In this document: positions 14,249 through 25,580 of the stretch, in pieces
Position numbering within the stretch: position 1 is the stretch's first letter
Layout: the number at the start of each line of letters is the position of its first letter
Assembly (NCBI RefSeq): GCF_010015445.1
Contig: NC_053120.1
Location: forward strand, 12,137,597 to 12,201,596
Length of the DNA: 64,000 bases
DNA from: Perca fluviatilis
Taxonomy: Eukaryota > Chordata > Actinopteri > Perciformes > Percidae
Reading direction: 5' to 3'
Notes under the pieces: generated by a model
What the model was told of the DNA's origin: nothing
Database searches by the model: none
Seen by the model: the letters and a program-made list of their open reading frames with translations, nothing else
Position numbers and translations under genes: made by a program

Positions 14249-15365
14249 TCATTTTGTGCTATTTAATATGGCTATTGCAGATGGGATGAAGGATTTCTTG
14301 TAGATGTTTTTTTGGGCCAATAGTACCCTAAAACGCCTGCCTGATGGTAATAGCTGGAAGGAGTGACGGAGGGGGTGAGAGGGGTCCTCTGTGATCAGGT
14401 TGGCTTTCCTGATCACTGAGCGATTGTACAGCTTAGATAGGGGAGCATGGGGTGGGCCAGTTATTTTGGCAGCGTGATTCACTATGCGTGAAAGTCTTGT
14501 TTTGTGTTTGATGGTGAGTTGCTTGTACCAGGAAGAGATATTGAAAGTGAAAACTGATTCAATGAGGGTGCGGTAAACCAAAGTTAACACGTCCTTACTG
14601 ATCTTAAAGGTTCTGAGTTTCCTGAGCAGGTGTAGAGTCTGTTGCGATTTTTTGTATATTGTGTCTGTGTGTTGTGAAAAGGACAAGGAAGTGTCTATTT
14701 ATGTGCCCAGGTACCGAAATACCTCCACTTGTTCCACTGGCGGACCCTGGATGCTAAGTGGCTGGAACAGAGGTGTTGCCTTGTCTCTGCCCCCACAGCA
14801 GAGCTCCTTAGTTTTTGTAGTGTTGAGCTCCAAGGAGAGCTCAACAAAAGTTTGGGAGAGATTGTTTACAACCTGCTGGTAGTGGGTTACGGCGTCAATG
14901 ACTACGTTTACAAGCTGTCAATATTCTGGTTATGGTCGGGTTAAGGTCACTATTCGGGTTTCTGAAACATTCGGAATAACCCGTTTACATGCGTGAGCAG
15001 AGAGAGTTACTCCTACATGGAATTTGTAATCAATTGGCAATATCCCGACGTAAACGGCGAAGCACGGTTAGCGTCTGGACGTAGCCTACGGACAACCTTA
15101 AGACGCAATAACTTTTCGGTCACCTTCTTATAAATCTTACTATCTCGGTACTTTCTACCGTCAACAAAAGACATTATATTCATGGTTTTCACCACACTAA
15201 TAAAGAAATTGGTTTCCTCCTCGCGACCGGGTTATTGCTAATATTCCGGTTTTGAACGGGTTATTGGCTGCATGTAAACGTAGTCAATGTTAGCCATATG
15301 TGCAACCAAAGCAATGTCATCGGCATATTTAAAAAGTGCCATACCTTCACTGTTGCACAAGATGT
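14249..15365 (-). pseudogene. Reverse transcriptase C-terminal fragment, disrupted
   Basis: Reading the minus strand, the fragment includes LFKYADDIALVAHM; YADD (15316-15327) is the catalytic box of reverse transcriptases. After the MITE (14899-15286) the frame resumes with HYQQVVNNLS and continues to a YLGT motif, where an in-frame TAA occurs near 14700. It then runs to a stop at 14249 through LLRKLRTF and LLPSGRRFRV, both typical of the end of L2-like ORF2 proteins. The upstream palm, fingers and endonuclease are absent. It is non-functional because of truncation, insertion and nonsense codon. Confidence 0.85.
14899..15286. mobile_element. MITE inserted within the LINE reverse transcriptase
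   Basis: Bounded by perfect 14-bp terminal inverted repeats, TGACTACGTTTACA at the left and TGTAAACGTAGTCA at the right, extending imperfectly to TGACTACGTTTACAAGC. The interior is non-coding and contains several CGGGTTA(T) motifs. The reverse transcriptase frame of the host LINE is collinear on both sides, so the insertion limits are well fixed. The family is unassigned; no clear target duplication is visible. Confidence 0.8.
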
Positions 15366-15748
15366 TGTTAGTATACACATTTATTGCCATTTCTTTAAAC
15401 CAATCATAATCGTTTTGGGTGGCGCTAAGTACCGGAAAGAGTCATGGCCCTGCTGCAAAATAGTCTCGGGAAGGAACTTGTTTTGGTGAAACATGTGTAC
15501 GTTCAAAAGTTGTTTTAGTTGTGCAACAGAAAACTCAGATTGAACAGATAGTCTAGATAGCTGTCTGGATTTACCCTGCAGAGATCTGAGGAGCAGTTAA
15601 CCATAGTCCTCATCAATCCACCGGAGTTTAAAATTCCAACACAAAGAAAGCGGAAGGTAACGGACATACTGCCGAAAATAGTGACATCTAGCGTTTTTTC
15701 CTGCGCCAACAGAGCAATCCCGGAAATGGAACGTCGTGGATATAGACT

Positions 15749-16740
15749 ATGGTTGACATTAGGTTAATCAAAAGGTAACGATGATAATAATGTTGATAAA
15801 GGAATCCAGGACATTATAAAAAAGTGCAGAGCTGGCAGTTGTACACTGTGGCCATTGCAAATAATTGCATTTTTGTACACCCACTCACAGATTTTTCCTC
15901 GTTATATGAATGTATTCTTCACTGAACCAAGCTGCCTGTCAGCCTCTCCCTCTTTGCAATACATTTCTCTCATCATATCTCCTCCTCTACCTCTCCAGTC
16001 ATCCAGGATGCACCAGTGTACAGTAAATACAGACACACATGCAGGCACATCTGACATCTTTGTTGTAAACCAAGCATTGAGACTTTCAGGTGATGCTGCT
16101 ATTTATACATATGTTTCTGTACTGAATCTCTCTTAATAAGGCTGCAAAAAACAAATATTACGACTGGAGCTCAATGTCATGGTCTGTCTGCAGCATAGTG
16201 GCACTGATGTTTCTATTAGTAAAAGTCTGTGAATTCATGCTGCTGGAGCTTTGTGTGCTTTTAAAAATAATTTTACTGGTTCGAAAATCTTGATAGAACC
16301 CCCAAATACTGGCCCTTTTAACAAAAATACATGTCCTTACTGATAGTTTTCGATAAAAAAAACTGCATGTAGGATTGTGTTACTGTCAGAAAAGTATTTG
16401 TCCTTCAGTTAGGTATAATCCTGCGAAGGTTAGACTGTAATAAACCCTCATTGCACATGCCTTAATCTGTTTGGACATTTGGGAGAATGAGATTGATGTT
16501 GTTGTGCAATGTCCACTGGGTGACAGGAGCAATCAACAATCACACTTGGGAGGCTTGTTGAATTATTTGAAGAGGAGAAGGACTCTGCATCCATGGTGCC
16601 AAGAGCTGTACTACCAAGATCTTTAAAAAGATTTTAGATAGTGGTTATGTTAGCTAGCTTATTGCAATATTGCAATTTTCTTTTAAGCAAAGCAAGTTGT
16701 TGGAAATGTTTTCAAAAACAATCTTTGTGCACCCATTAAA
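15749..16740. other. Intergenic DNA, nothing recognised
   Basis: AT-rich sequence with no coding, RNA or repeat structure that I can support. Confidence 0.5.
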
Positions 16741-16753
16741 CTCTCTCTGTCTT

Positions 16754-16788
<35 letters not shown>

Positions 16789-16789
16789 G

Positions 16790-16816
<27 letters not shown>
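16741..16816. repeat. Compound (CT)n(CA)n microsatellite
   Basis: About 45 bp of CT dinucleotides followed directly by about 30 bp of CA dinucleotides. Confidence 0.95.
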
Positions 16817-16820
<4 letters not shown>

Positions 16821-17008
16821 TTCCTATTTATGTGGGAGCTCCAAACCAAAGACAAAGCCTCTGTCAAGTGGGATTTAGCAGCGACATGGGCAGAGTTGGC
16901 TGGAACTGTGAGTGACATCATTTGGTGCTGCACCTCTTCTGCATGAACAGGAGGGTTATAAAAGGAGCTGGAGGAGGACAGGGAGCAGTGTAATGTGTTA
17001 GACATCTT

Positions 17009-17011
<3 letters not shown>

Positions 17012-17104
<93 letters not shown>

Positions 17105-17105
17105 T
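17012..17105. repeat. Compound (GT)n(GA)n microsatellite
   Basis: About 50 bp of GT followed by about 40 bp of GA-rich repeat. It lies about 200 bp from a (CT)n(CA)n tract that is its reverse-complement type, so the two could pair as a loose inverted repeat. Confidence 0.95.
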
Positions 17106-17278
17106 AGTGTGTTAATGCCACGTTGTGCATGATTCTTGTCTGTCTATTTGTGAGACTTTCAACATGAGATAAGCCTGATGGATGCCGTTACAGTTGTCTG
17201 GCAGGTTTGTCATCATAGTCATTACTGAGAGTGAGACATACAGAGAGAAATAGAGAGAGAGGAGACACTGTCATCCTG

Positions 17279-17460
17279 GCCGCCCGGATAGCTCAGTTGG
17301 TAGAACAGGCGCCCATATATGGAGGTTTGCTCCTTGACGCAGAGGGCCGGGTTTCGACTCTGACCTATGGCCCTTTGCTGCATGTCATTCCCCCTCTCTC
17401 TCCCCTTTCATGTCTTCAGCTGTCCTGTCAAATAAAGGCCTAAAAAATGCCCCCAAAATA
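17279..17460 (+). mobile_element. tRNA-derived SINE
   Basis: The head is tRNA-like: an A box TAGCTCAGTTGGTAG (17290-17304) and a B box close to GGGTTTCGACTC (about 17348-17360) are at tRNA spacing, with degenerate arms. A non-tRNA body follows (CCCTTTGCTGCATGTCATTC then CT-rich), ending AATAAAGGCCTAAAA. This order is characteristic of a percomorph tRNA-derived SINE transcribed by RNA polymerase III and mobilised by a LINE. It is not a functional tRNA gene because the anticodon stem and acceptor pairing are lost. A second copy lies at 40148-40254. Confidence 0.8.
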
Positions 17461-18403
17461 ATGTATGAATAAACTAAATTAATTCTTCTTTACTTGAATT
17501 TTGCAGTAGCAGTCTCTTGTTTGAGATGCATGAGCTGTCAGGATTAGATCAACTTGCATGTGCCAGTCAAAGCGGCCTGCACTGAATCTGTCTTAGCTCT
17601 GCATTGTCTGTTATAGAGGCCCTAAAATTGTCACAGTCTTTCTATTAATCTCAGTAAACACTTTCTGGACGCTCACTGAGCTGGTCCATTATGTTGACAA
17701 AATCAAACACAGCCCAGTACTGCAGTCCATCCGTCAATATGCATAGGGGAGAATTTGATGGAAACGCAAACAGCTGCAGTGTGATAACAAGTAATTGGGT
17801 TTTCCCCAAAGAACAATGTGTCTCAAACTGCGTAAGCGAGGAGTCTTGTAAACATTTTGGTAAGCTTCTATCATCTTCAGATGGTGATGGCAAATAATAA
17901 TATTTCTTGTAGAACTATTTCCATAAATACATGTCAGTTTCTAATATTGATCATGTTCCTAGCACAAGCACTTTTCAATGTTTTCAATCAAATTTTTCAA
18001 TTGCAAATTCTGTTCCACATATACATACAGTATATGAACTCTGCTGTATTAGATGATGGATTTATTGATTGAGTAGATGAGAGAGTGAATGATGGATGGA
18101 TGGAAGAATGACCCTAAGGTCATTAAGGACAACCAGTGGCAGTTTCTTATTTGGTGCCTGTGCACACCGTAACCCACATGCAAGTGCAAGGCAGCACAAC
18201 TAAGTATTGATTGCCCAGAATATAGCTCACACAAATGGACATGTGACAGAATTCAAGACCTGCATAATCATGACAGAGTAACAGAACACGCAATGAGCTG
18301 TTGGACTTGACAAAATAATTTTAGGCTGGTGTAAAAATGCTGTTAATAAGCTTTCTCAAATGGAATTTCGATAAAATATTATTAATTTTTTCTTAAGTTA
18401 AAG
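17461..18403. other. Intergenic DNA, nothing recognised
   Basis: AT-rich sequence; overlapping short frames at 17651-17897 on both strands have no domain features. Confidence 0.45.
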
Positions 18404-18775
18404 CTACAATGCGGGACTTTTACATATTAGTGAAAGTATGCTAAGCCCTTGGAAAAGAGGTCCACACAATGCTGATTAAGCCTATTGCCAGCAAGAAAAG
18501 CTCTCTGTATTTCGCAGTATACTGGAGTTGTGGTGTGGTGTCTGTGGTGACTTTCCTGTGCTGGTGCACCGTAAGTGCACCAGCAATCTTGAGTGGATGA
18601 TCCAGATAAAAATGAAACTCGGCGTTCGAGAAATGATTAAAGAAAAAAAAGAAAATAGCGACTGACGCAGCGAGCTCCCCTACAGGTTTACGTCATAAGC
18701 ACACATTGACAGTGTTTGTGTAATTACTCTCACTGCCAGAGTGGGGAGACAAAAGTTCTGCAGAGCAAGTTTAAA
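18404..18775. repeat. Interspersed repeat carrying a perfect 9-bp hairpin
   Basis: Starts TTAAAGCTACAATGCGGGAC and ends near GTTTAAA. I recognise this type of start from a common fish MITE-like repeat. It contains CTGGTGCAC-CGTAA-GTGCACCAG at about 18559-18581, a perfect inverted repeat. The termini do not match well enough to define true TIRs. Confidence 0.4.
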
Positions 18776-21700
18776 GTAAGCATTTCTAAGGCACATTTAA
18801 GACTCAGTGCAGGCACACTGGTTGGGAGTATATGTTCCACAGCACTTGGTGGGAAGTTAAGAGAATAATGGAGGTTAATAGGAGGGCAAAGCCTCTCACA
18901 TAGAAAGGAACTACCAATTCCAACAATGTCAGGGTCCTAAGATGAACTGGCTAAACACCACTGCCAAGCCCAGGTGGAAGATCACAAGGTTAACTTGTAA
19001 CAATGTTAGCACTATTTCAACAAGACCCTGAGCCAAATAGTTTTTGGATTCTGTCTGTATTTTTTTCCCTTTTTGGTCTGCTCATTACTACACTGCTATT
19101 AGATTGGGATGAAATATGTATGCGTCTCACCTGCTGTTACGATTGTTGCTGAAAATGAAGTGCTGCCACAGGGAACAAACCTCATTGTCTTTGTAAATGC
19201 AATTAATATTACAAGACCTGTATATGATGGGAAACACAAGCAGGTACAGCAGCAGCTTTCCTGACACCTTACCATACTTTGTGTGTTTTTGGATTCTCTG
19301 TGCTGTGCAAACACCATATGGTCATGATTTTTCAAACCAAAAGAAATTTAGTCAGTCTTCCTGGGAACCAATCTAATGAAACAAATGGCTCTGCTGTCAT
19401 GTGTGTGACCCAGGAGGAATATGCCTCTGACCCATTTATTTGCTCCAGACTATTACTTTAAGAAACCAGAGCATATGGTGTTGGTTGTAGGGCAAATTCT
19501 TTTTTATGTTTGGGCTGGGAAAACAGTTTTGTTTAGAGGCACATGTGTGTTGTGGTATTATATAGCCCGGAGCGACGGCTCCCTGACTGAAATCCACCAA
19601 CCACGATTCTCTCCTATTTCCTCTTCAAATTATTGTTAATAATGCGAGGGCAGGCCAACATGTGTGATTGCTGCTATGAGCACCACAAAACAGACACTTC
19701 TGCTGCTAAATCAAGAAACAATGTCATGATAAATGGAACACCTGTTTTGTTTTTCATTGTGTAAGATTGTCATCAGTGCAGTTATGTTATCCTCAAATGT
19801 GTAGGCCCACATACAATGTCCCAAAAAAAATCAAGAGAAAACCTTTTTCACTGTAGCAAACAAGGGGATGTTTGCTATGTTCTTTTCCCACCAATCTCCT
19901 TTCTTTAAGGTATTCAGACTGGGTTTAAGGGTTGACAAAGGCCATGTTGCCAAAGCTTCACTTGACCTATTTTAATCGCCTTGTTGGGCTTAGGCACCAT
20001 GGTGCCAGCATGTGGTGGTCTAAGCTGACCCCTATCATAGAGCACAGGAGGGACTCAGCAGAAGAACAGACCAGAGTCCCATTCTTGCTGTCTAAGTCCT
20101 TCCACTTAATCCCCCAGGGAGGTTGTTTGTGAGCGATATCACTACAAGAGTATAGCAAGAAAACATGCAGAGAAAACCACTTCCACTGCTCTCTCCCTCT
20201 TCAAATTTCTCCAACTGAAACTCTGATCTTCCTCTTCTCACACACAAAAACATACACACACACACACACACACACACCTCACTCTCTGCATCACAAATAC
20301 ATGGCTTGTACATATCCACACTTTTACACAACCTCCATCAATTTACTTCCATGTCCCCTTCATGTTTTGCTCATTGCCCCGCCATTGAACAAAACACACA
20401 CACACACACACAAGGATGCATGTGCATGCAAACACACCTGCCAAACCCTGGTAAGCAACATCACTCACTTGTACATGGTCAGCTGAGTCAGCAGCTCTCT
20501 CTCTCACTCTGGCGTGTGTTCGTCCAGAGACTGTCTGTGATTTCCGTTGTCAGTCCAGCTCTACATTTATCATTATTCTCTGCTCGAACCATCTGATTCA
20601 AACTTTACTTTACTTACCTTTATTATAATTCAACCCAAACACTGAGGGCAAAAATATCAGGCAAGGAAATGTATTTATTACTGATTACATGTAATCAGTC
20701 CTCAAACCAATAGACTGCAAATATCAAATTGTAGTTCAGAGGTTAGGGCTAAATACTGAACAACACCCCATTGGGTTCAGTGTTATGTTTTAGAACCCTT
20801 CAGGAAGGCAGAAGGGCATCAAGAAGTAAGGGATCCTCACATAACATTTCTAACAATGAAATAGTTTCAAGAATCCAGGGCTTACATTGGAAAGGTTCAG
20901 CTCCAGCGAGAAATAGAAAAACATTACACACAAGACAGCACAGATTAATTTCTCGTCCTACTTTTTTTTTTTGTTGGCTATAGAGAGAAAAGACATTGTT
21001 ACTTCTTGTTTTTTGCTCTCCTCCTGATGTTGTTTACTGCTTGGACTGAAGGATTAGGCCTGGTCTCAATTTTCCATCTTCATCCTCTTGTTCTTAATTC
21101 CATTTAAATGCTTGTCTGAACACAAGCCAGCTCGTCCCTACAGCCTACTTTCAATCTCACTTCATTAACATTGTTGCTGCTCTCCAGCTAAATCCCTGCT
21201 GAATAGCGCATAATTGGACGTTCCTGGTGTTTGAGTGGGCAAAGACAAATTGTGCACTCATGGTGTCATAACTTCTGACCTCTGTCTCAAAAACACAAGG
21301 ACGTGCAATGGAAAGAATCATCAAGTGACATGTGAGTTTAGTTTGTGATATTTTGCATTACGAGCAGAACGTCTTACTATTTGTCAACCACATGAAAGAA
21401 AAGGATACTGTTTTACATTTGACATACCCAAAGACATTGTGTGTTGATTAAGTTCTTCCGGAGAAGTGAAAAGGTTGAGATGATTTACAGGAATGTGTTG
21501 AAATCTTGAATTTTTTTGAAATGTTAAAAAAATGCTAACTTTCTTGAGCAAGTGAAATATCAGTGGAGACTGTTTTACCAAGAAGAAAAAAAGCCTGGGG
21601 TAGAAAAAGTACAAACCAAAATTACTGTATGAAATTACACATTAGTGTATCTATTTGGATGGAAAGCAACAGTTTCATGTGCAGACATGGAAATTAGACA

Positions 21701-21960
21701 CATTGTAATTGGATACATACACTCAACAAGAATTTAATTTAACTTGCTTTCACTAATGTCAAAAGTATGTCAAAGTATAGTATTTAAGATGAATATACCT
21801 TTAGTCCCATTATAATATGAACATTTTATACTTGTTACCTATCAACATTGTTTTTAATGACTTTTGACCTGTTTGTGGGCATTTGCCCTTTAATACCTGC
21901 TCAATGAGTGTAGCGTCTTGGTGGAGATGGGTGTATCTTTACGCACAATCACACCTGTTG
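18776..21960. other. Intergenic DNA with short CA repeats, no gene recognised
   Basis: Holds short (CA)n tracts at about 20250-20277 and 20392-20412. Short adjacent frames around 19099-19639 are interrupted by several stops and lack recognisable domains. No element ends were found. Confidence 0.4.
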
Positions 21961-21984
21961 ACGATTCTTCACTGCCCATTCTCT

Positions 21985-22130
21985 CCAAGGACTCTGATGA
22001 AGATGTAAGTTTACATCAAAACGTTCGTCACTGTTAGGCACCTTAAAAAATTAAAAATAAACTATAAAGTAAGAAGACATTTTTGTTGCACCGGCGATTC
22101 TTTTTTACTTTAGACACAGAGTGTTAGGGA
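21985..22130 (+). ncRNA. Degenerate hammerhead-ribozyme-like motif
   Basis: CTGATGA (21994-22000) matches the first hammerhead core box. After one extra A comes a perfect 7-bp stem, GATGTAA/TTACATC with a 2-base loop. Then comes AAAACG, where GAAA is expected, then a small ACG/CGT stem and a GTC (22027-22029) placed where the cleavage triplet would be. Such motifs are known in Penelope-like retroelements. Here the essential G of the GAAA box is A and stem I pairs poorly, so activity is not expected. An AT-rich tail follows. It could also be a repeat end that resembles the core by chance. Confidence 0.35.
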
Positions 22131-23110
22131 AAAAAATTGGAAATGCCATTTATGATTTGCATTTAGATGAGCAGATTTTCGTTTTGTACTGATATTCTAA
22201 TGATCAGGCCTGTGGGAAATAATAGTACAGGTGAGAGACAGTCAGCAGTGCTGACTGAGTGATGTTCAGCGCTACAGAAATAACACACACATCATGCTTA
22301 TAGAGTCTGCAAGCTAGTAATAGCTTTATTCGCTGGTGTCATTGTTAGTTCAAATGATTGGAGGCGAATAAAGGTTTATAAGTAAATACATAGGCGTCGC
22401 AGCCAAAAGCACAATAACTCATCAGGATTTATAGCGCACATGCACACAATTAACGCCAACAGCATATGAACTAAGACATAAATTCACCTGCATCTCAATA
22501 GGATTTACAGCACAGGAACACTGAAAGCCAACAAAACAATTAGTTCTTTTGTTCTTATGCATATAAGACAATAAACGAAAAGAGAAGAAATATACAATAA
22601 AATAAGAAAATGCACAGGTGGGATGAAAAGCAAAGCAAGGCCCATTAGGCCCCTTTCGGTAATCCACCCCTGAGTTATTGTGAGTACTGTAATTTGGATG
22701 TGTGTTGATTGAGTTGCAATTTGACTATTGGAATTGGCATTATGATTGATGTTGGTGTATTTCTTATGTATACATAATAATAATACATAATAATTGAGTT
22801 AAAGAAAAAGAAAGGAAGGAATCAATATAGTAAATTCTCAAATCAAGGAGTTCTACTGAACAACAAACTCAGTCACTCACATGGGTGATCTAGAGTTTAC
22901 TAAGCATGGAAAATGCCTGTGGGTTGTGTGCCTCAGTAAAACATGAGTCATCCAAGCAGTCAGCTGAATCTTACCCTGGATTTCTTCTTCTAAATACTTT
23001 TCTCCTAATCACCACCGTTCTAAGATTAAGAGTTTGTAAGTCCTAAGACATGACACAAGGATGTACAAATCAATATCTGGTAAGCCAGCTCAAGCTGAGA
23101 GAACTTTTGA
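22131..23110. other. Intergenic DNA, nothing recognised
   Basis: AT-rich sequence without coding or element structure that can be supported. Confidence 0.5.
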
Positions 23111-23221
23111 CTTCCTCTCCTCTCCTCTCCTTTCCTCTTCTCCTCCTCTCCTCTCCTCTCCTCTCCTCTCCTCTCCTCTCTCCTCTCCTCTCCTCTCCTC
23201 CCTCTCCTCTCCTCTCCTCTC
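23111..23221. repeat. (CTCCT)n polypyrimidine minisatellite
   Basis: About 110 bp of near-perfect CTCCT units with one-base slips. One strand is entirely pyrimidine, so the tract could form triplex (H-DNA) structure. It yields artefactual Arg/Glu-rich and Ser/Leu/Pro-rich frames on the two strands. Confidence 0.95.
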
Positions 23222-25580
23222 AGGTTCATTGCTTCCAGACTGCCCCCTTCTGTGATCTTTCACCTCTGCCTGCCTAATGATCTGACCTCTCGTTTTACCT
23301 CCCTCCATACCATCTCTCCATCCTCTCTCTTGTCTCCCAGGGGATCATGCGATTGAGGACTCAGAGGGAAGAGGACAGGTTGGGGCTGCCCTTTCCGGCT
23401 GCTTCGTCTCATTTCACCTTCACCCCTGTCTACCTTCTCCGATTGGCCTCTTTTTCACACTATTCTCTTTATTCTCCTATCTATCTTCCCTCTGTCTCTT
23501 GGTTACCATTCTCCTTTTTGCCTCCCTCTATCTCCATTCACCGGAGAGTCCAATCTGAATAAGCAATGCTGCTCACTCTTTACCCTAATGTGTAGGTTGG
23601 GACCCAAAGAAGCAGGTTATGTTGGAGGAATACTGATGGCAGTGGGGGGAGATAACTAAACTAGTCACATAGAGGCATCTGTCAGATGGACAATAGGGAA
23701 AAGGGAAGCAGTCTGTATTTAATTCAAAATACCAAGATCCTGAGTGTGAAATTGGCTCTGATGCTCACAAGATACAAGAGAATAACACGTATTCTCTGTT
23801 ATTCTAACAACAATTTCATTTTATTCAACATTCATGAGGCTTATTCAATAAGCCTTATAAATAGGCCTCATGAATGGGAAATTTGTGGTTTACTCCTTTC
23901 TCTTTGGTGTCATTTTTGAAGCTGCAAATTAAAAGCCAAATCATTTACAGGCTTTGCCTTTAACAACCAACCTATGTTTGCAGTGCAGCGTGATTGCTCC
24001 TGATTAAATTATCTGCGTCAAAGACACAGCTCACCCTGGGGGGGAGGGGGGGTGGAGTAAACAGCCCTATTAGCTGTTAACAAAGCCTCCCAGATATGAC
24101 ACCATGCCTGCAATGGGTGCTAAAGCCAATGGGAGATTATCCAGACTGCAAATACATGGGCGACTGAGATGCCCTTTGTACCACACAACAGAGGGCATTT
24201 CATGGGCAGCCTGCTGATCCCCTTACTGGTGTGCAGTTGAGGCAATGTAATCCCAAATTATTTAACCAGATTACTAGAGCATGAGAAAATATTCTGCCTT
24301 TGAATTATGTATGGGGGTTTATGTGTTAAGATTTGAGTTCCAGTGTCTGTGTGATTATGTCCTTTTAAAGCCAGACACTGTTCTGCAATGGGAGATGGTC
24401 CGCAAATGTTATCAGCAGACAGGTGAAGCATGAGAGAGCACATATACAGGTGTAGTATGACATTCAGCAAAGCCAAAACAGCAAGGCATACTGACAGACA
24501 AGAAAATGAAAAATGCAGTTTGAAATATGATCACTACTTACTTATGTGGCAGATAACATTCTCACAAACAAAGAATATTCTGGCAATTTCACTCAAAAAC
24601 AGATATCATACTGCCAGAAAAATAAGGCAGTTGGGGTTTTTTTCAGCCCGCTCATGTACAATATGAGCCATCACAGGCTGTTTGGCAAGAAATGGCACTG
24701 TTGGGTTGGACCCAGACCGAATTTGCCTGCCAAATGCTTTTACACCCTGCAGAATACAAGTGAAAAACACAGCTTTATTTGCTGAAAAAATTAAGACAAA
24801 AAACCTAAAGACGACGCGGCACAATTGTTTATTCTCAAGACTGTCATTTTCAAACAGCAATGACAGCAAAGTGCTTCCAGATTCAGTGGCAGCCATTTTG
24901 AAATATGGCATCACTCTCACTCTGTTTGTTATATTGTGCTTTACCACTTAGTTGTGTCTCTTTTGTCTCCTCAGTGACTGGATACAGCTGCTGACCCCTC
25001 AGCATTTGATTGAAACACTCGTTCCAACAGCTCCAGCTGGAACTTGGCTCCTCTCACTGAGCGGACCTACTCATCCTGGCAGCTTGACCCACACTTTTTC
25101 ACTGCCTTGCCATCCAAATCCAGTGTGAAGGAGAATGACGGTGATTCGATTGAAAAACAAAATAAGGGTTGAAGACTGGTGGAATCATGTGAAAGTTCTA
25201 TATCAGCACATGCACAGTCACACTGCTTTTTCTAGGGAGGGGTTTAATCCATCAGCTGAGGTCAAGAAGGAAGTTTCAATCTCACCTTTAATTGGAGTTT
25301 TGAGCTGTTGAAAGAGTCAGACTTTAGTCTATTCCTAACGTTTATAACTGAACCTCAGCCAAATCAGTCAGTAAGTGGGATCAACGACAGTATTGAAAAC
25401 AGTGGCAATGGCACAGCAGCTACAGTTACTTGTTATTTAATCGCAGTAAAGTAATCTGATTACAACACGTTCACTGTGACCCACACTGATATACAGCAAA
25501 AATATCAGATAGCAGCTATTTTGTCGTTTAGGCACTTTGCATTTTTATAGTGAGACCATTATCATAAAGATATATATATA
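23222..25580. other. Intergenic DNA, no gene recognised
   Basis: Mixed sequence with pyrimidine-rich patches to about 23560 and a G run at 24038-24050. Overlapping open frames on both strands at 24546-24951 have no identifiable domain. No element termini were seen. Confidence 0.4.

Larger units (their letters stand above)
14101..15379 (-). mobile_element. 5'-truncated LINE (L2/CR1-like) nested in a DNA element
   Basis: The insertion is flanked by TTTA on both sides (14097-14100 and 15380-15383), a likely short target duplication. Its 3' end on the minus strand is an (AAGAT)n-type pentamer tail at 14101-14121. The minus strand encodes the end of a reverse transcriptase, described separately. 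The element is itself interrupted by a MITE at 14899-15286. The orientation, pentamer tail and coding relics fit a fish L2/CR1-clade non-LTR retrotransposon; the clade is inferred from overall pattern only. Confidence 0.8.
14003..15748. mobile_element. Fold-back DNA element, copy B, split by a LINE insertion
   Basis: The left arm (14003-14100) starts AGTCT and contains a perfect 15-bp inverted repeat (14014-14028 with 14039-14053, loop of 10). The right arm (15380-15748) resumes exactly where copy A continues and ends ATAGACT, so AGTCT/AGACT are probable terminal inverted ends. Removing 14101-15379 restores collinearity with copy A at 5633-5994. No transposase is encoded. The family is not named here. 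Confidence 0.75.

Noticed and set aside
19099..19639. Adjacent open frames that might be a decayed coding pseudogene
   Set aside because: Joining them would need several stops and frameshifts to be ignored, and no domain is recognisable.
24546..24951. Overlapping 79-113 aa frames on both strands
   Set aside because: No splice context, no domain, and matching openness on both strands suggests composition rather than coding.
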